NCBI GenBank assembly: GCA_010279815.1
Contig: QEOQ01000626.1
Location: 1,000,671 to 1,064,670, forward strand
Reading direction: 5' to 3'
Length of the DNA stretch: 64,000 bases
Source of the DNA: Brachionus plicatilis
Lineage: Eukaryota > Rotifera > Eurotatoria > Ploima > Brachionidae
In this document: in pieces, positions 1 through 8,841 of the stretch
How positions within the stretch are numbered: the first letter of the stretch is position 1
Layout: every line of letters begins with the position of its first letter
The notes under the pieces: model-generated
Seen by the model: only the letters and a program-made list of their open reading frames with translations
Database searches by the model: none
What the model was told of the DNA's origin: nothing
Translations under genes and position numbers: made by a program

Positions 1-189
1 TTGATTTTTAACTTGGAGACAATTTAGAAAATAGAATGATATTCAAAGGATATATAAAAGAGAATTTTTAGATTTGAAATGGGTTTTTGTATGTTTTTAG
101 CTCAAGGTTTGAGTTTAATAAAGTTTCTAAAACCAGTCTATTCTTTCCAATGCCAAAGTCTAAGTCCAGTCCTAAGTTAACCGCTAACA
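1..189 (+). repeat. 5' LTR, right part only
   Basis: It is identical to the corresponding part of the 3' LTR. It holds a TATA box (TATATAAAAG, 49-58) and an AATAAA polyadenylation signal (117-122), as expected for a promoter and terminator in an LTR. It ends with CCGCTAACA, the near-perfect inverted match of the TGTTGGCGG that opens the 3' LTR. The gag reading frame already begins inside it. Confidence 0.88.
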
Positions 190-1049
190 AAAGTGGTGCC
201 GAAACTCGGGAACATCAAACTCAACGTGCTGCTAAAAGAATAAGCAAGAGTGCCAAGCCCAGAGGTCGTCCACCCAAGATCGCTCGACTTGATAAGGAGC
301 CTGAGAAGCAAGAGGACCCCTCAGCCACTCAAGACATGTCCATAAGTCACCATTCTAAAATTCCACAGCCAAGTCACGTCAGAGCCCCACCTTCAATTTC
401 TATTCGAGTATTCAATGGTAGCCCAGATGAAGACTTGGAGCAATGGATTGCCGAATTTAAGATTAAGTTATATGGAGTTGCTGATGAACAATTCAAGATT
501 GAAGCACTCAAAGCTTACACTAGTGGACGAGCCCGTGAACTTCTGAACAGCTTTAATTCTGATTTATTCGTCAGCAATAGCTTTGAAAAACTATTGGATG
601 AACTAAGGAAGACTTTCCTTCCGCAAACGCCAACACATTATTTAAAGATTTTGGCGAATTCTAGACGTTCACCAAATGAACCATTAGATCATTTTACTAT
701 TCGCGTAGGTGAACTTGTGCATAAAGCATTTCCGACCAATGATTCTAACATATTGGATCGAATGAAGATGGAATATTTTATAAATGGGTTAAGTGCTGAT
801 CTAGGTTCACTTTTACGGAACCGTACACCTACCAATCTAAACAAAGCTTTGAAGTATGCAAACCAGTACGAAGGTGAGAAGATGGCTCGCATAAAAGATT
901 TTAAAGAACCAAAGGAAGCAAAACCTATAGCTTTAGCAGCCGGATCTGATGCCGTTAGCGGTGAAGGACAAGAAAATAAACCAAAAGAAAAGGATAATGA
1001 TAATGAGAAGTTGATTGAGCAATTAAACAAACAAAAGAGGACCTGGTAG
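87..1049 (+). CDS. gag: Retrotransposon Gag-like protein
   Basis: The protein is 320 aa if the first ATG at 87 is used. The ATG at 150 (MPKSKSSPK) is an alternative start. The N-terminus is basic and has a GRPPK AT-hook-like motif near residue 60. Residues about 110-265 have the helical pattern of the Retrotrans_gag capsid domain: EQWIAEFKIKL, then FEKLLDELRKTF, NEPLDHFTIRVGEL and MEYFINGL. No CCHC zinc knuckle is visible. The C-terminus is lysine-rich and stops abruptly after KQKRTW, while a neighbouring frame continues with a second GRPKK motif. The stop therefore looks like a frameshift. Both candidate starts lie within the LTR, so the coding frame crosses the primer binding site. The family assignment is firm; activity is unknown. 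Confidence 0.82.
   Translation: MYVFSSRFEFNKVSKTSLFFPMPKSKSSPKLTANKSGAETREHQTQRAAKRISKSAKPRGRPPKIARLDKEPEKQEDPSATQDMSISHHSKIPQPSHVRAPPSISIRVFNGSPDEDLEQWIAEFKIKLYGVADEQFKIEALKAYTSGRARELLNSFNSDLFVSNSFEKLLDELRKTFLPQTPTHYLKILANSRRSPNEPLDHFTIRVGELVHKAFPTNDSNILDRMKMEYFINGLSADLGSLLRNRTPTNLNKALKYANQYEGEKMARIKDFKEPKEAKPIALAAGSDAVSGEGQENKPKEKDNDNEKLIEQLNKQKRTW
194..211 (+). promoter_or_regulatory. Primer binding site, tRNA-Phe type
   Basis: TGGTGCCGAAACTCGGGA begins 5 bases after the LTR end. Its complement matches the 3' end of metazoan tRNA-Phe (GAA), acceptor stem plus CCA, with one mismatch in the T-arm part. The tRNA assignment is from memory of the tRNA sequence. Unusually, the site lies inside the open gag frame. 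Confidence 0.7.
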
Positions 1050-1161
1050 ACCAAAGAAAATCGCAATAAGAGAAGAAGCCTTTGAGGAAGATGTCGATGT
1101 TGAAGAAACAGTTTTGAGAACTCGCCTACAACTTTTGGTTCACTATCAGTCTTTACCCTAA
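1036..1161 (+). pseudogene. gag: Frame-shifted Gag C-terminal tail
   Basis: Directly at the gag stop, the next frame is open for about 41 codons and begins RGPGRPKKIAIREEAFEEDV. That composition matches the Gag N-terminal AT-hook region. It is either the original Gag end displaced by an indel or the product of programmed frameshifting. No classic slippery heptamer is clear. Confidence 0.45.
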
Positions 1162-2095
1162 AATTTAAATTTCCCTTTTAACTAACATTTTCCGTGAGAG
1201 AAACATAATCACCAGCTTTTAGTCTAAAATCGTCCATTTGTTTTTTTTTTATCAAGCTTTTAAAGTGTTTGGATCGATGAAACCGGAAGGTTTTACCATA
1301 CTTTCTTTGATTACCGGTTTCGATTGGGTAATAAAAGCGGTGTAGATGACCAACTTGCAGTTACCTCTGTGTCAGGTCGGAGTCGTTGCTCAAAAAGGTA
1401 CAGGAAAAGGTGATGAGCGCTTCTTCATTATCCACTAGGATAGAAAGGGACATATTATTCTTTGTTTGCTACACCACAGACACTTTCTAAGTTCAATTCA
1501 GAGCTTTCTGAATCTGAATCTGACTGGCTGTTTGCATGTATTTATCCTAACTTTTGATCCCCTAGTTTTGACTCGAGGACAATATTTAACATTTTACATT
1601 TTAGAACCATTGAAATGCTCGACCATCAATTGAGCATCACCAGGACTGTACAAATTAATGATGCATTTGTATTTCTTATGTTTCTCATTTAATACTAGTT
1701 TAATGCTATGAATTTTGTCTGTTATTGTCTCAGTTTACTTTCTGAAAAAATTCTTCTAGTTTTTCGATTCTTTTTGAAGGATTTATTATCTATTTTATCC
1801 TGCTTAGGGTTATTTCTAGGCACAATGTTCTCAATGTACAGAGCAAGATACCGCGGAAAGAAAAAAATAAATAAAACTAGCTAAGAGTAGAAATTTCGTC
1901 ATAATTTATATATATGAAAAACTAGGAACAAAAATAAAGAAGAAAAAAAAAATGACTGAGTAATATTTATTAAAGGGACAATTAGGATAACGTCTAGCTG
2001 ACAATTCTAGTCACTAATGGCCTTGTACATCAGGTCCATCTAGTAGCTTTCTTTTTTTTATCTCTTTTAAGTTGCTTGAAAGATGGAAGATATAA
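1162..2095. other. Decayed retrotransposon interior
   Basis: The stretch is less AT-rich than the flanks but full of stops in all frames. I recognise no protease or reverse transcriptase motif. It links the gag remnant to the integrase remnant and probably contains the deletion joint. Confidence 0.5.
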
Positions 2096-2260
2096 GACGA
2101 ATCTCAAATAGTGTCTAAGATTAGTACGCTGACGTATAGAATAGAGAAAGATGCCAAGACAATTGCGATACATGTACAAAGGCTGCTGAGGTATACACCG
2201 TATACACCCAATGAGAGTGCAGCGGAAACCAATAATGATTGGAAGAAAAGTCAGATATAG
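2096..2260 (+). pseudogene. Integrase C-terminal remnant (pol end)
   Basis: One frame reads a short peptide containing TYRIEKDAKTIAIHVQRLL and then a run of polar residues before a stop. The pattern of a strand, 'tYrI', and 'I-HVqRL' is typical of the C-terminal chromatin-side module of gypsy integrases. It sits where the end of pol belongs, about 215 bp before the 3' LTR. Upstream the frame is closed by a stop, so only the tail of pol survived. Confidence 0.55.
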
Positions 2261-2467
2261 GCTAGTAACGTGCCAAGAGTTTAGGAAAGGCAACATTGAG
2301 GGCGCTGGATATGGCAGGCTCGGTTAGTCGGAAAGAACTAACTGGGTAAGTCCTATGCTGTAGTGTTATGGCGGTGGTCCTGATCGCTGCTACAGTGACA
2401 GTAGGACATCCGAACTAGTACTGTACAGACTAGGGCGGATAAGCAATGAGGACATTGCTTCTTGACC

Positions 2468-2475
2468 GGAGGGAG
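2468..2475 (+). promoter_or_regulatory. Polypurine tract
   Basis: GGAGGGAG abuts the TG that opens the 3' LTR, the position expected for the plus-strand primer of an LTR retrotransposon. Confidence 0.7.
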
Positions 2476-2809
2476 TGTTGGCGGAGCTGTAAGCTTAGGC
2501 TGACTATACTCCCTGGTCATATTGGACCTTTCATACTAGTTATAACTTGTAACTAGTCTTGTTGCTAGAATTAGATTTAAACTAAACTCGGAGTTACTAG
2601 GCTGTATTTATAACTAATAATTGATTTTTAACTTGGAGACAATTTAGAAAATAGAATGATATTCAAAGGATATATAAAAGAGAATTTTTAGATTTGAAAT
2701 GGGTTTTTGTATGTTTTTAGCTCAAGGTTTGAGTTTAATAAAGTTTCTAAAACCAGTCTATTCTTTCCAATGCCAAAGTCTAAGTCCAGTCCTAAGTTAA
2801 CCGCTAACA
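2476..2809 (+). repeat. 3' LTR, 334 bp
   Basis: It runs from TGTTGGCGG to CCGCTAACA; these ends are inverted repeats with one mismatch in nine. Positions 2621-2809 repeat the 5' LTR exactly, including TATATAAAAG at 2669 and AATAAA at 2737. Only the beginning of the gag frame is repeated here (2707-2809); it then runs into host DNA. The target duplication cannot be checked because the left flank is outside the window. Confidence 0.88.
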
Positions 2810-3510
2810 ATATAATATTGGCCATGCATCATTCAATGAATTGTCAGTGTTTTTTCTTTTTCGTTTTATTTTATGGATTTTTAATCTCCAAAAATTCGGA
2901 AATTTTTTTTATTACGTAAAATAATTTTATTGCATTTTATTATTTAAAATATTTAGTGGCAGTTTTTAATAGATATAAAAAAATTTTTGCTTATAATTTT
3001 ATTTAAAATTGGAGAGCAGTTTTTGTATTAGTCAAGTTATTTTTGTCCTGAAGATTTTTTCTTTGTGGGGAAAAGTTTTTGTTTGATTTGAGGGTGACAG
3101 TTTTTTGTTTGTGGGGACTAAGTAGACCCAAATAAATAATAATAAAAATAATATAATCACTAAGAAAAAAAAATTTTTTTTGCATAGATAATAAAATGAT
3201 CTTGATTCTAAAATTCAGTATGAGTCAAAAAAATTCCATGGCTGTAATATCATTGCTATCGAAACAACATTATTTTTTAAATACTTGATAGTAAAATTAT
3301 TAATTTAGATCGAAACGGAAATAATTTATTTCTTTTATATTTGAAAAAAAAGGAATTTACTTTTTTCTTTAGTAAAATATTTTGAATAACATAAAGAAAA
3401 AAATGACTTTCAAGCTTTACTTTTGTATAATTATATGACTGACCGTTATTTTTATTTAAAAAATCAGAAGAGCACTTAAAAAAATTCCTTTAGATTTAAA
3501 GCAATTTTAA
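2810..3510. other. Intergenic, T/G-rich patch
   Basis: No gene is seen. Positions about 3000-3140 are T-rich with GTGGGG runs, unlike the flanking A/T sequence. An open frame on the minus strand across it is low-complexity. The end may contain the promoter of the DUF268 gene, but no clear motif stands out. Confidence 0.4.
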
Positions 3511-4506
3511 ATGTTGAACACGTTAACAAAAAAACATGTTATTATATTTTTTATATCAATTCTATCTTTAGTTTTTCTCATTCATCAATTGAATAAATCT
3601 AGAAATATATTCCAAGAAACAAATGACAAAGGGGATGTAGTAGAAAAGGTTGTTACCAGAGATAAGGACAATTTAGCTGATGAATTGCTTTCCAATTCAG
3701 ATGAAAAATATTTGTCCAAATGTGTTGACTTGTTCAAAAAGTTAAGATATCCAAACACCAGCTTAATAATCAGACCACCTCCCCGCAAACCACCTGCAGA
3801 TATGATGGACGATTTTACAATGAATGGAAAAATGCCTATAACCAAGTATTGGTACATTAACGAGGCCTATTCAGATTCAAATTCTGATAACAAATCTGTA
3901 ATCAGTGAAATAATTTCGGAAAATTTTTATGGTCAATTAGAGAAAGTCAGAAACAATCAAGGTCTCAACTATGGCGATAAAGTCCTAAATCAACTAATGC
4001 ATTCTTATGCTGAAAAGATAAAAAATAAATTTGTAGTTGTAATTGGAACTCAAGTGCCATGGATTGAAGCTATTGCATATGATATTGGCGCTTCGTTTAT
4101 TACAACATTGGATTACAATCGAAAGAGATACATTTTGTCAAACATAAAGTGGGCTCATGTGAATGATTTTCTTGATGAACAGATAGAAAATAAAAGAACT
4201 GAGCAATTTGATGTAGCAGCAAGTTTTTCCTCAATCGAGCATAGTGGTTTAGGCCGCTATGGTGATCCATTGTCACCATATGGAGATGTTGATGCTGTAA
4301 AACAAGTTCACTGCATGCTTAAGCCAGGAGGTCTATTTTTTCTTTCATTGCCAGCTTCAAACGATGGATCTAGTAGAATAGAATACAATGCCCATCGAAT
4401 ATATGGAACTGTTAGATTAGATCTCTTGTTTAAAGGATGGAAACTTTTGGAAAAAAAAAGAGATTCAAGTGGTATTCATTTAATATTTGTTCTTAAAAAA
4501 ATTTAA
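3511..4506 (+). CDS. DUF268 family type II membrane protein
   Basis: This is an intronless gene of 331 aa. A short cytoplasmic start is followed by one membrane segment (about residues 9-27, VIIFFISILSLVFLIH), so a Golgi or ER type II topology is likely. The rest is a soluble domain with an alpha/beta methyltransferase-like second half. VVVIGTQVPWIEAIAYDIGA is followed by the acidic pair of TTLDYNR, then 'FDVAASFSSIEHSGLGRYG' and 'GGLFFLSLPA'. The SIEHSGLGRYGDP stretch is the hallmark I associate with DUF268 proteins of nematodes and plants. The catalytic activity of this family is not established. A methyltransferase-like fold is inference from the motif order. Its lack of introns contrasts with most neighbours. 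Confidence 0.8.
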   Translation: MLNTLTKKHVIIFFISILSLVFLIHQLNKSRNIFQETNDKGDVVEKVVTRDKDNLADELLSNSDEKYLSKCVDLFKKLRYPNTSLIIRPPPRKPPADMMDDFTMNGKMPITKYWYINEAYSDSNSDNKSVISEIISENFYGQLEKVRNNQGLNYGDKVLNQLMHSYAEKIKNKFVVVIGTQVPWIEAIAYDIGASFITTLDYNRKRYILSNIKWAHVNDFLDEQIENKRTEQFDVAASFSSIEHSGLGRYGDPLSPYGDVDAVKQVHCMLKPGGLFFLSLPASNDGSSRIEYNAHRIYGTVRLDLLFKGWKLLEKKRDSSGIHLIFVLKKI

Positions 4507-5029
4507 AGCTTTTCAATTCAAATTATTATTCTCAAAATTTTTAAAATAAACGTTTTTTTCATTTTTTTCGAATAAATTTCAGGTTAAAAACCAACTTAGA
4601 GAAACTTTAATCTTCTGATTTTTTATTTAATAAATTTAATTTAGAATAAGATTATATAATTTTTTATCTTCGTCTACATTTTTATGGGATAAATTTAATC
4701 GAACTATAAATGATTTCACTTGTGTTCCGAAAATTAAAGTGTTACGAAATAATTAATAAAAGTTCTCTGAATAAAAATTAAAAGTGAGCTCCGAAGTTTA
4801 GGCTCTAATAAACGTTTAGGCTTTAATATTGATACCTTTAATTTTAAATAAAAAACATCAAAATATTAATTTTTCTCCCCATTTTTTAAATCAATTCCCT
4901 CTTTTAACTAAATTAGAAATTTAAATTAAGATTTACATCTGATTTAATAAATCGTTACTTTTATTTGAATATTAAACCCAATTAAATTAAAACGACACCT
5001 AATTTATTTAAATGTTCCATTAATCAAAA
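4507..5029. other. Intergenic
   Basis: AT-rich, with several AATAAA-type signals shortly after the DUF268 stop. Nothing else is seen. Confidence 0.4.
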
Positions 5030-5221
5030 ATGTTAAGCTCTGCAAGTATTCTAGAAAATAACTTTAACTATAAAAACATAGACGCTGATGACATTTCCAC
5101 AAATAAAAGAAGTACAGAAAAAACTTACGATTGTGTTCAAGAATGTGAATTCTTGAAAGAATTCAAAAGACTGGCCAAAAATTTACATAGCTATTTTCGC
5201 AGTACAAACAAGTTAGCTTAA
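5030..5221 (+). CDS. Small hypothetical protein, 63 aa
   Basis: An ATG-initiated frame of 63 codons with less biased composition than random AT-rich ORFs; it includes CVQECEFLKEFKRLAKNL, a possible amphipathic helix with two cysteines. There is no signal peptide, no membrane segment and no recognised family. No donor or acceptor sites extend it clearly. It could be a real small gene, the remains of one, or chance. Confidence 0.3.
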   Translation: MLSSASILENNFNYKNIDADDISTNKRSTEKTYDCVQECEFLKEFKRLAKNLHSYFRSTNKLA

Positions 5222-5289
5222 AATTACAATTGCAGTTCTTGGCAGCTACGCTCTCATGAAGTTGAATTTTTACCGTTCCATGTTCCTTA

Positions 5290-5373
5290 TTTATATCTTG
5301 AGTCAATTTTTTAATTGAGAATTGACTTTAAAAAAATTCAAAGTCATTGACTTTAGACTTGTGACTTTAAAAC
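5290..5373 (-). repeat. hAT-like MITE fragment (one end)
   Basis: The sequence around GACTTGTGACTTTAAAACAA, ending near 5373, is the inverted counterpart of the terminus at 6973 (CAGAGTTGTTTAAAAGTC). Only one end is recognisable. Confidence 0.45.
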
Positions 5374-5471
5374 AACTCCACAATAAAAAAAATTAATTTA
5401 TAAAATTTGAGTAGAATTTTTTAAAAAAATTTATTTAAATAAAAATTCTTTCACACAAATAACAAATAAAT

Positions 5472-6476
5472 TTAATTAATTTTTTTCGAATTTTTACCAT
5501 GTTTATTTTTAAAATGTTTGACATTTTTTTTATTTGAATCTGATGTCTTAAATGTCAAGTCAATAAACTCTTGGTCAACTAAAGTTGAAGTTGAGAAATT
5601 TTCTAGATTTGTTTCAGCTAAGGAAATTTTTTCGTAGATTGGCTCGACATTTGCAAATCGTTGATCGAACAAATGATCCAGATCAATGTTGACCAAAGCA
5701 TTATTTTTTGTAAGGGAACGAATTTTTGACTTAATGTACTCCATCTTACTAATCGAGGTATCCATACTGGACGAAAAATTCCCCAAGGATATTATTGATT
5801 GTAAAAGTTTCCGAAAGGTTGATCGATTTTGAATAAGGAGCTCCAATTTTTGTAGAAAGTCCAGTGTTTTTTCATACTGATTTGCTTCAAGAACCAAATT
5901 AAATTCCATGGCATATTCATTGGTCAAAAATGAACTGAATTTTTGGCACAAAATGCTGTCTGTTTTAATCAAATCGAATATTTGGTATAAAAAAATTTTC
6001 AAATCCTTTGAATTTAAATCAGCTCTAAAGCCGATGGAGTCTTTATTTAAAAGAGATAACAATGTGAAAAAATTTTCTGAATCAAGGCGTTGTTTGCAAT
6101 CCAAAATAAATTCAAGAGCCAAATTTGACAGTATTTTTTTCATACTTTCAACATAACCGCTGTTTTCTTGCTCATATAGAACAGAGTTCAATTTTTTGGT
6201 TTCTTTGGAAATTTTTTTTGGACCATTGGATACTTTTGAGTCTATCAAACTGCAATTTTCTGGCTCAACAAAATTTTGATTTGCTTGGATATTATTCAGG
6301 TGGGTGCTTATGTCATTATTGGAAAATTTTGGTAGAACTGTTTTGCCCTTTGCATTTGAACCTACTGATGAATTCAGATAGAGCTGTATTATTTCGCTTT
6401 TAGGCAATACATTTCGTTTATATTTGGCTTTTTGAATTGATTTTAACGATTCATCAGATTTGTTATTTTGCATCAT
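5472..6476 (-). CDS. Unrecognised 334-aa protein, helical central domain
   Basis: A single-exon frame with ATG at 6476. The first 110 residues are polar and likely disordered, starting MMQNNKSDESLKSIQKAKYK with an early RNVLPKSEIIQLYLNSS segment. Residues about 115-255 are predicted helical and rich in Leu/Phe. There LDSENFFTLLSLLNK, DLKIFLYQIFDLI and FSSFLTNEYAMEF have the spacing of harmonin-N/PAH-like helix bundles such as those in RTEL1; this is a weak resemblance and inference only. The C-terminus is basic (KHFKNKHGKNSKK), possibly a nuclear signal. No catalytic motif is visible. The frame is long and free of stops in AT-rich DNA, so I think it is a real gene. No introns were needed. Confidence 0.55.
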   Translation of the reverse strand: MMQNNKSDESLKSIQKAKYKRNVLPKSEIIQLYLNSSVGSNAKGKTVLPKFSNNDISTHLNNIQANQNFVEPENCSLIDSKVSNGPKKISKETKKLNSVLYEQENSGYVESMKKILSNLALEFILDCKQRLDSENFFTLLSLLNKDSIGFRADLNSKDLKIFLYQIFDLIKTDSILCQKFSSFLTNEYAMEFNLVLEANQYEKTLDFLQKLELLIQNRSTFRKLLQSIISLGNFSSSMDTSISKMEYIKSKIRSLTKNNALVNIDLDHLFDQRFANVEPIYEKISLAETNLENFSTSTLVDQEFIDLTFKTSDSNKKNVKHFKNKHGKNSKKIN

Positions 6477-6964
6477 TTAAAGAAAACATTAATTTTTTTT
6501 AAATTTTTTTTAGGTGAAAATAAATTTGAAAATTCCTTGCGAATTCTTGAATTATATTAAACATTTCAAAAATTATTCTGATATTATTAACAATAAAATT
6601 TTAGTATTTAAATTAACAATTTTACTTGATTCTAATTTTTACCAAAGTTTAATTTTTACTATTTGTTTTTTTTTTAAATAAGAGTCTTGCTTTTGATTTA
6701 AATAATTTTTAACTCTTTAATTTAATGGAATACTGTTAAAAATCTAAAGTTATATTTATTTTAGAAAGAAGCTAGTGACAATCAACTTTTTTAAATCAAT
6801 ATTTTAATTATATAATTTTTTTCAATATCTCCAGTAATAGTTAGTTGATAATAATTATTCGCTCTAGTATTTTCTCAAAAACAGCTCAAGATTGATCTGG
6901 GAGGGAAGTAAGGTAATTGAAATTCCTAATTCTCTAGATAATTATTCTGGACTATTTTTAGAAA
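6477..6964. other. Intergenic
   Basis: AT-rich, presumed 5' flank of the minus-strand gene. Nothing specific is seen. Confidence 0.35.
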
Positions 6965-6972
6965 GTTACGAG

Positions 6973-7482
6973 CAGAGTTGTTTAAAAGTCCCAAAAAAAA
7001 GTCCAAGTCCAGAATTTTTTTTTTAAATTTGCTAGATCAGGCTTCATATCAAAAAATTTATATACTCTTGAGTTGTCTAATGCAATAGAATTTGCCATAT
7101 ATCAGAATTTTTATTTTTAAATTTGACTTGACTTCAATTTTATTTTTTTAAAAAAAGTCAAATAACTTTAAATTAAATTTTTTTTAGAAAAAAATTTTGC
7201 AAATTTATTTATTTATCTGATTATCTGTATCGAGCTAGTGCTCCTTCAGAATAAAAAAGCGCTTTCAACTATATCAAATCTATCCAGGAGTCCAATCTGA
7301 AGGAGCACTAGCTCGATACAGATAATCAGATAAATAAATTAATTTGCAAAATTTTTTTCTACTTTTTTTATTTTTTGTTTTTTCCTTGACTTTAAATTTT
7401 TTTTTAGAAAAAAATTTAAAGTCAAGTCATTTGACTTTTTTTAAAAAAATAAAATTGACTTGATGACTTTTGCCCAAGTCTG
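6973..7482. mobile_element. hAT-like MITE, 510 bp, complete
   Basis: An 8-bp direct repeat GTTACGAG lies on both sides (6965-6972 and 7483-7490). The termini are CAGAGTTGTTTAAAAGTC and, inverted, CAGACTTGGGCAAAAGTC. Long subterminal inverted arms rich in AAGTCAAGTC/GACTTGACTT make most of the element foldable. It has no coding capacity. The 8-bp duplication and CAGA..TTG ends are those of the hAT superfamily. Fragments of the same family occur at about 5373 and 11645. Confidence 0.75.
7198..7355. repeat. Perfect-looking hairpin inside the hAT MITE
   Basis: Both arms carry TCTGAAGGAGCACTAGCTCG followed by ATACAGATAATCAGATAAAT, in opposite orientation, around a loop of about 45 bp. Single-arm relatives of the motif occur near 8073, 12630, 52105 and 54680, so this is a dispersed repeat of its own nested in the MITE. 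Confidence 0.6.
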
Positions 7483-7490
7483 GTTACGAG

Positions 7491-8646
7491 TAACTGAAAA
7501 AGACATGAAAAAAATAGTTTTTGGTTCAGGAACTATAATTCAAGAGAAAAATTTTATAAGGCAATATCTAAACTTTTTTTCTGAATTAAATTTTTCTTTT
7601 TAAATTTAGTTCCTTAAAGAAAAATTGCTAAAATTTTTTGGTGTACTTTTGATATGTTTTCTTCAGTCACAATTAAATTCCTAAAATAAAGTCTTAAAAG
7701 AGTTATTTATCCCAGAAAAAAAAAGAACGCCACTCTTCATTAGCGTTTTTCACGCCGCCGAACGGAGGAATTTTATTAAATATTTTTTTTTCTAAAACAG
7801 AGCTTTGTAGTTAAATTTCTTTTGTTGAAATAATTAAAAAAAAAGATATTTGGCAATTTTTTGATCTACGTTTTTTACTTCGCAAATTTGTTAATTTTTT
7901 TATAATAAATTTTTATTAGTCGAATAAAAATTTTAACTGTATTAACCAAATTTAAATCGGAAGAGAAATAAAAAAAAGGTTTTAGACAATTTTAAACTTC
8001 CCAAGGGTAACGGCTCTTAAATTATTATTTAAATGAAAAAAAATTAAAAAATTTTAATTTTAATTTTTCTTTAATCTGAAGGAGCTATAGCTTGGCACAA
8101 ATAAAAAATAAATATTAAAAAAATCACCCTAAATTTTATTTTATCATATATGTAAAAATTTTTGGCTTTAAATGCTAAATTATTTATTTGAAAAAATTGA
8201 GAACATTCTTGAGAGTCACCTGCATATAATTGAACATACATTTAGGAGGTTTTTTAATAAAAATTATTTTTCAAGTAAGCACTCATCGGAATACCTGAAA
8301 AAATAATATTTTTTATTTGAAGTTATTTTTTATTAGGTAGATACTTTTGGAATGCTTACTATAAACAAAAAATAAAAACAGTTTTAATATTTAGGATTTT
8401 TCTTTAAATGTTTTTTTACTTAGAATTTAAAAAAAAAAATTCGGTTGGCAAATCTTTCCGACAAAGTCAAATGAAATAACACAATTAATTTTTGAAATTT
8501 ATTTCTGAGTTTTATTATCAATAACGGGTGGAGACAAAATATCCGAAAATTTTTCAAAAAATCATAACTCCTTCATTTTTAAAATATTAAAACAATTACA
8601 AATGATTAAGAAAATGTTTTCTATTATATAATTTCTTCTAATTTTG
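7491..8646. other. Intergenic
   Basis: AT-rich and non-coding. A single copy of the CTGAAGGAGCTATAGCTTGG motif lies at about 8076-8095. A less AT-rich spot (7728-7765, CGCCGCCGAACGGAGGAAT) has no recognised function. Confidence 0.35.
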
Positions 8647-8841
8647 TCAATCCGACTTTTGACACCTTACATTAGGATCTGTATAGATGTTAGGCTGATT
8701 TTGCGCAGACATTATAGTGTCCTGAGCATCAATTGATTCTCTTTTAGTGTCCCAGCCATTCTCGTAGACTTTCCTTTTTAATATTGAGCAAAAATCTTCA
8801 ATAAATTCGTGGGCTTCAAGCAAATTTGCAGGGTCATTCAT
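8647..8841 (-). CDS. Small hypothetical protein, 64 aa
   Basis: A minus-strand frame starting MNDPANLLEAHEFIEDFCSI and ending CQKSD. Its composition is mixed and protein-like, with an acidic first half and no membrane segment. It might be a short gene or one exon of a longer gene; I found no convincing flanking exons. No family is recognised. Confidence 0.3.
   Translation of the reverse strand: MNDPANLLEAHEFIEDFCSILKRKVYENGWDTKRESIDAQDTIMSAQNQPNIYTDPNVRCQKSD

Larger units (their letters stand above)
1..2809 (+). mobile_element. Internally deleted Ty3/gypsy-like LTR retrotransposon
   Basis: Positions 1-190 recur without a mismatch at 2621-2810, which marks two LTRs. A primer binding site follows the left one and a polypurine tract precedes the right one. 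Between them lie a gag-type ORF, a decayed stretch and the last part of an integrase. Protease, reverse transcriptase and RNase H are absent. The internal region is about 2.3 kb, against 4-5 kb expected for an autonomous gypsy element. The element is therefore a non-autonomous deletion derivative. The left LTR continues about 145 bp outside the window. The identity of the visible LTR parts suggests recent insertion or recent gene conversion. Confidence 0.9.

Noticed and set aside
689..1066. 125-codon minus-strand frame opposite gag
   Set aside because: It mirrors the gag coding strand, has low-complexity Ser/Leu/Phe runs and no domain.
2030..2296. 88-codon minus-strand frame
   Set aside because: It lies opposite the integrase remnant, whose plus-strand reading has family motifs.
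3003..3185. 60-codon minus-strand frame
   Set aside because: It comes from a T/G-rich low-complexity patch without splice or start context.
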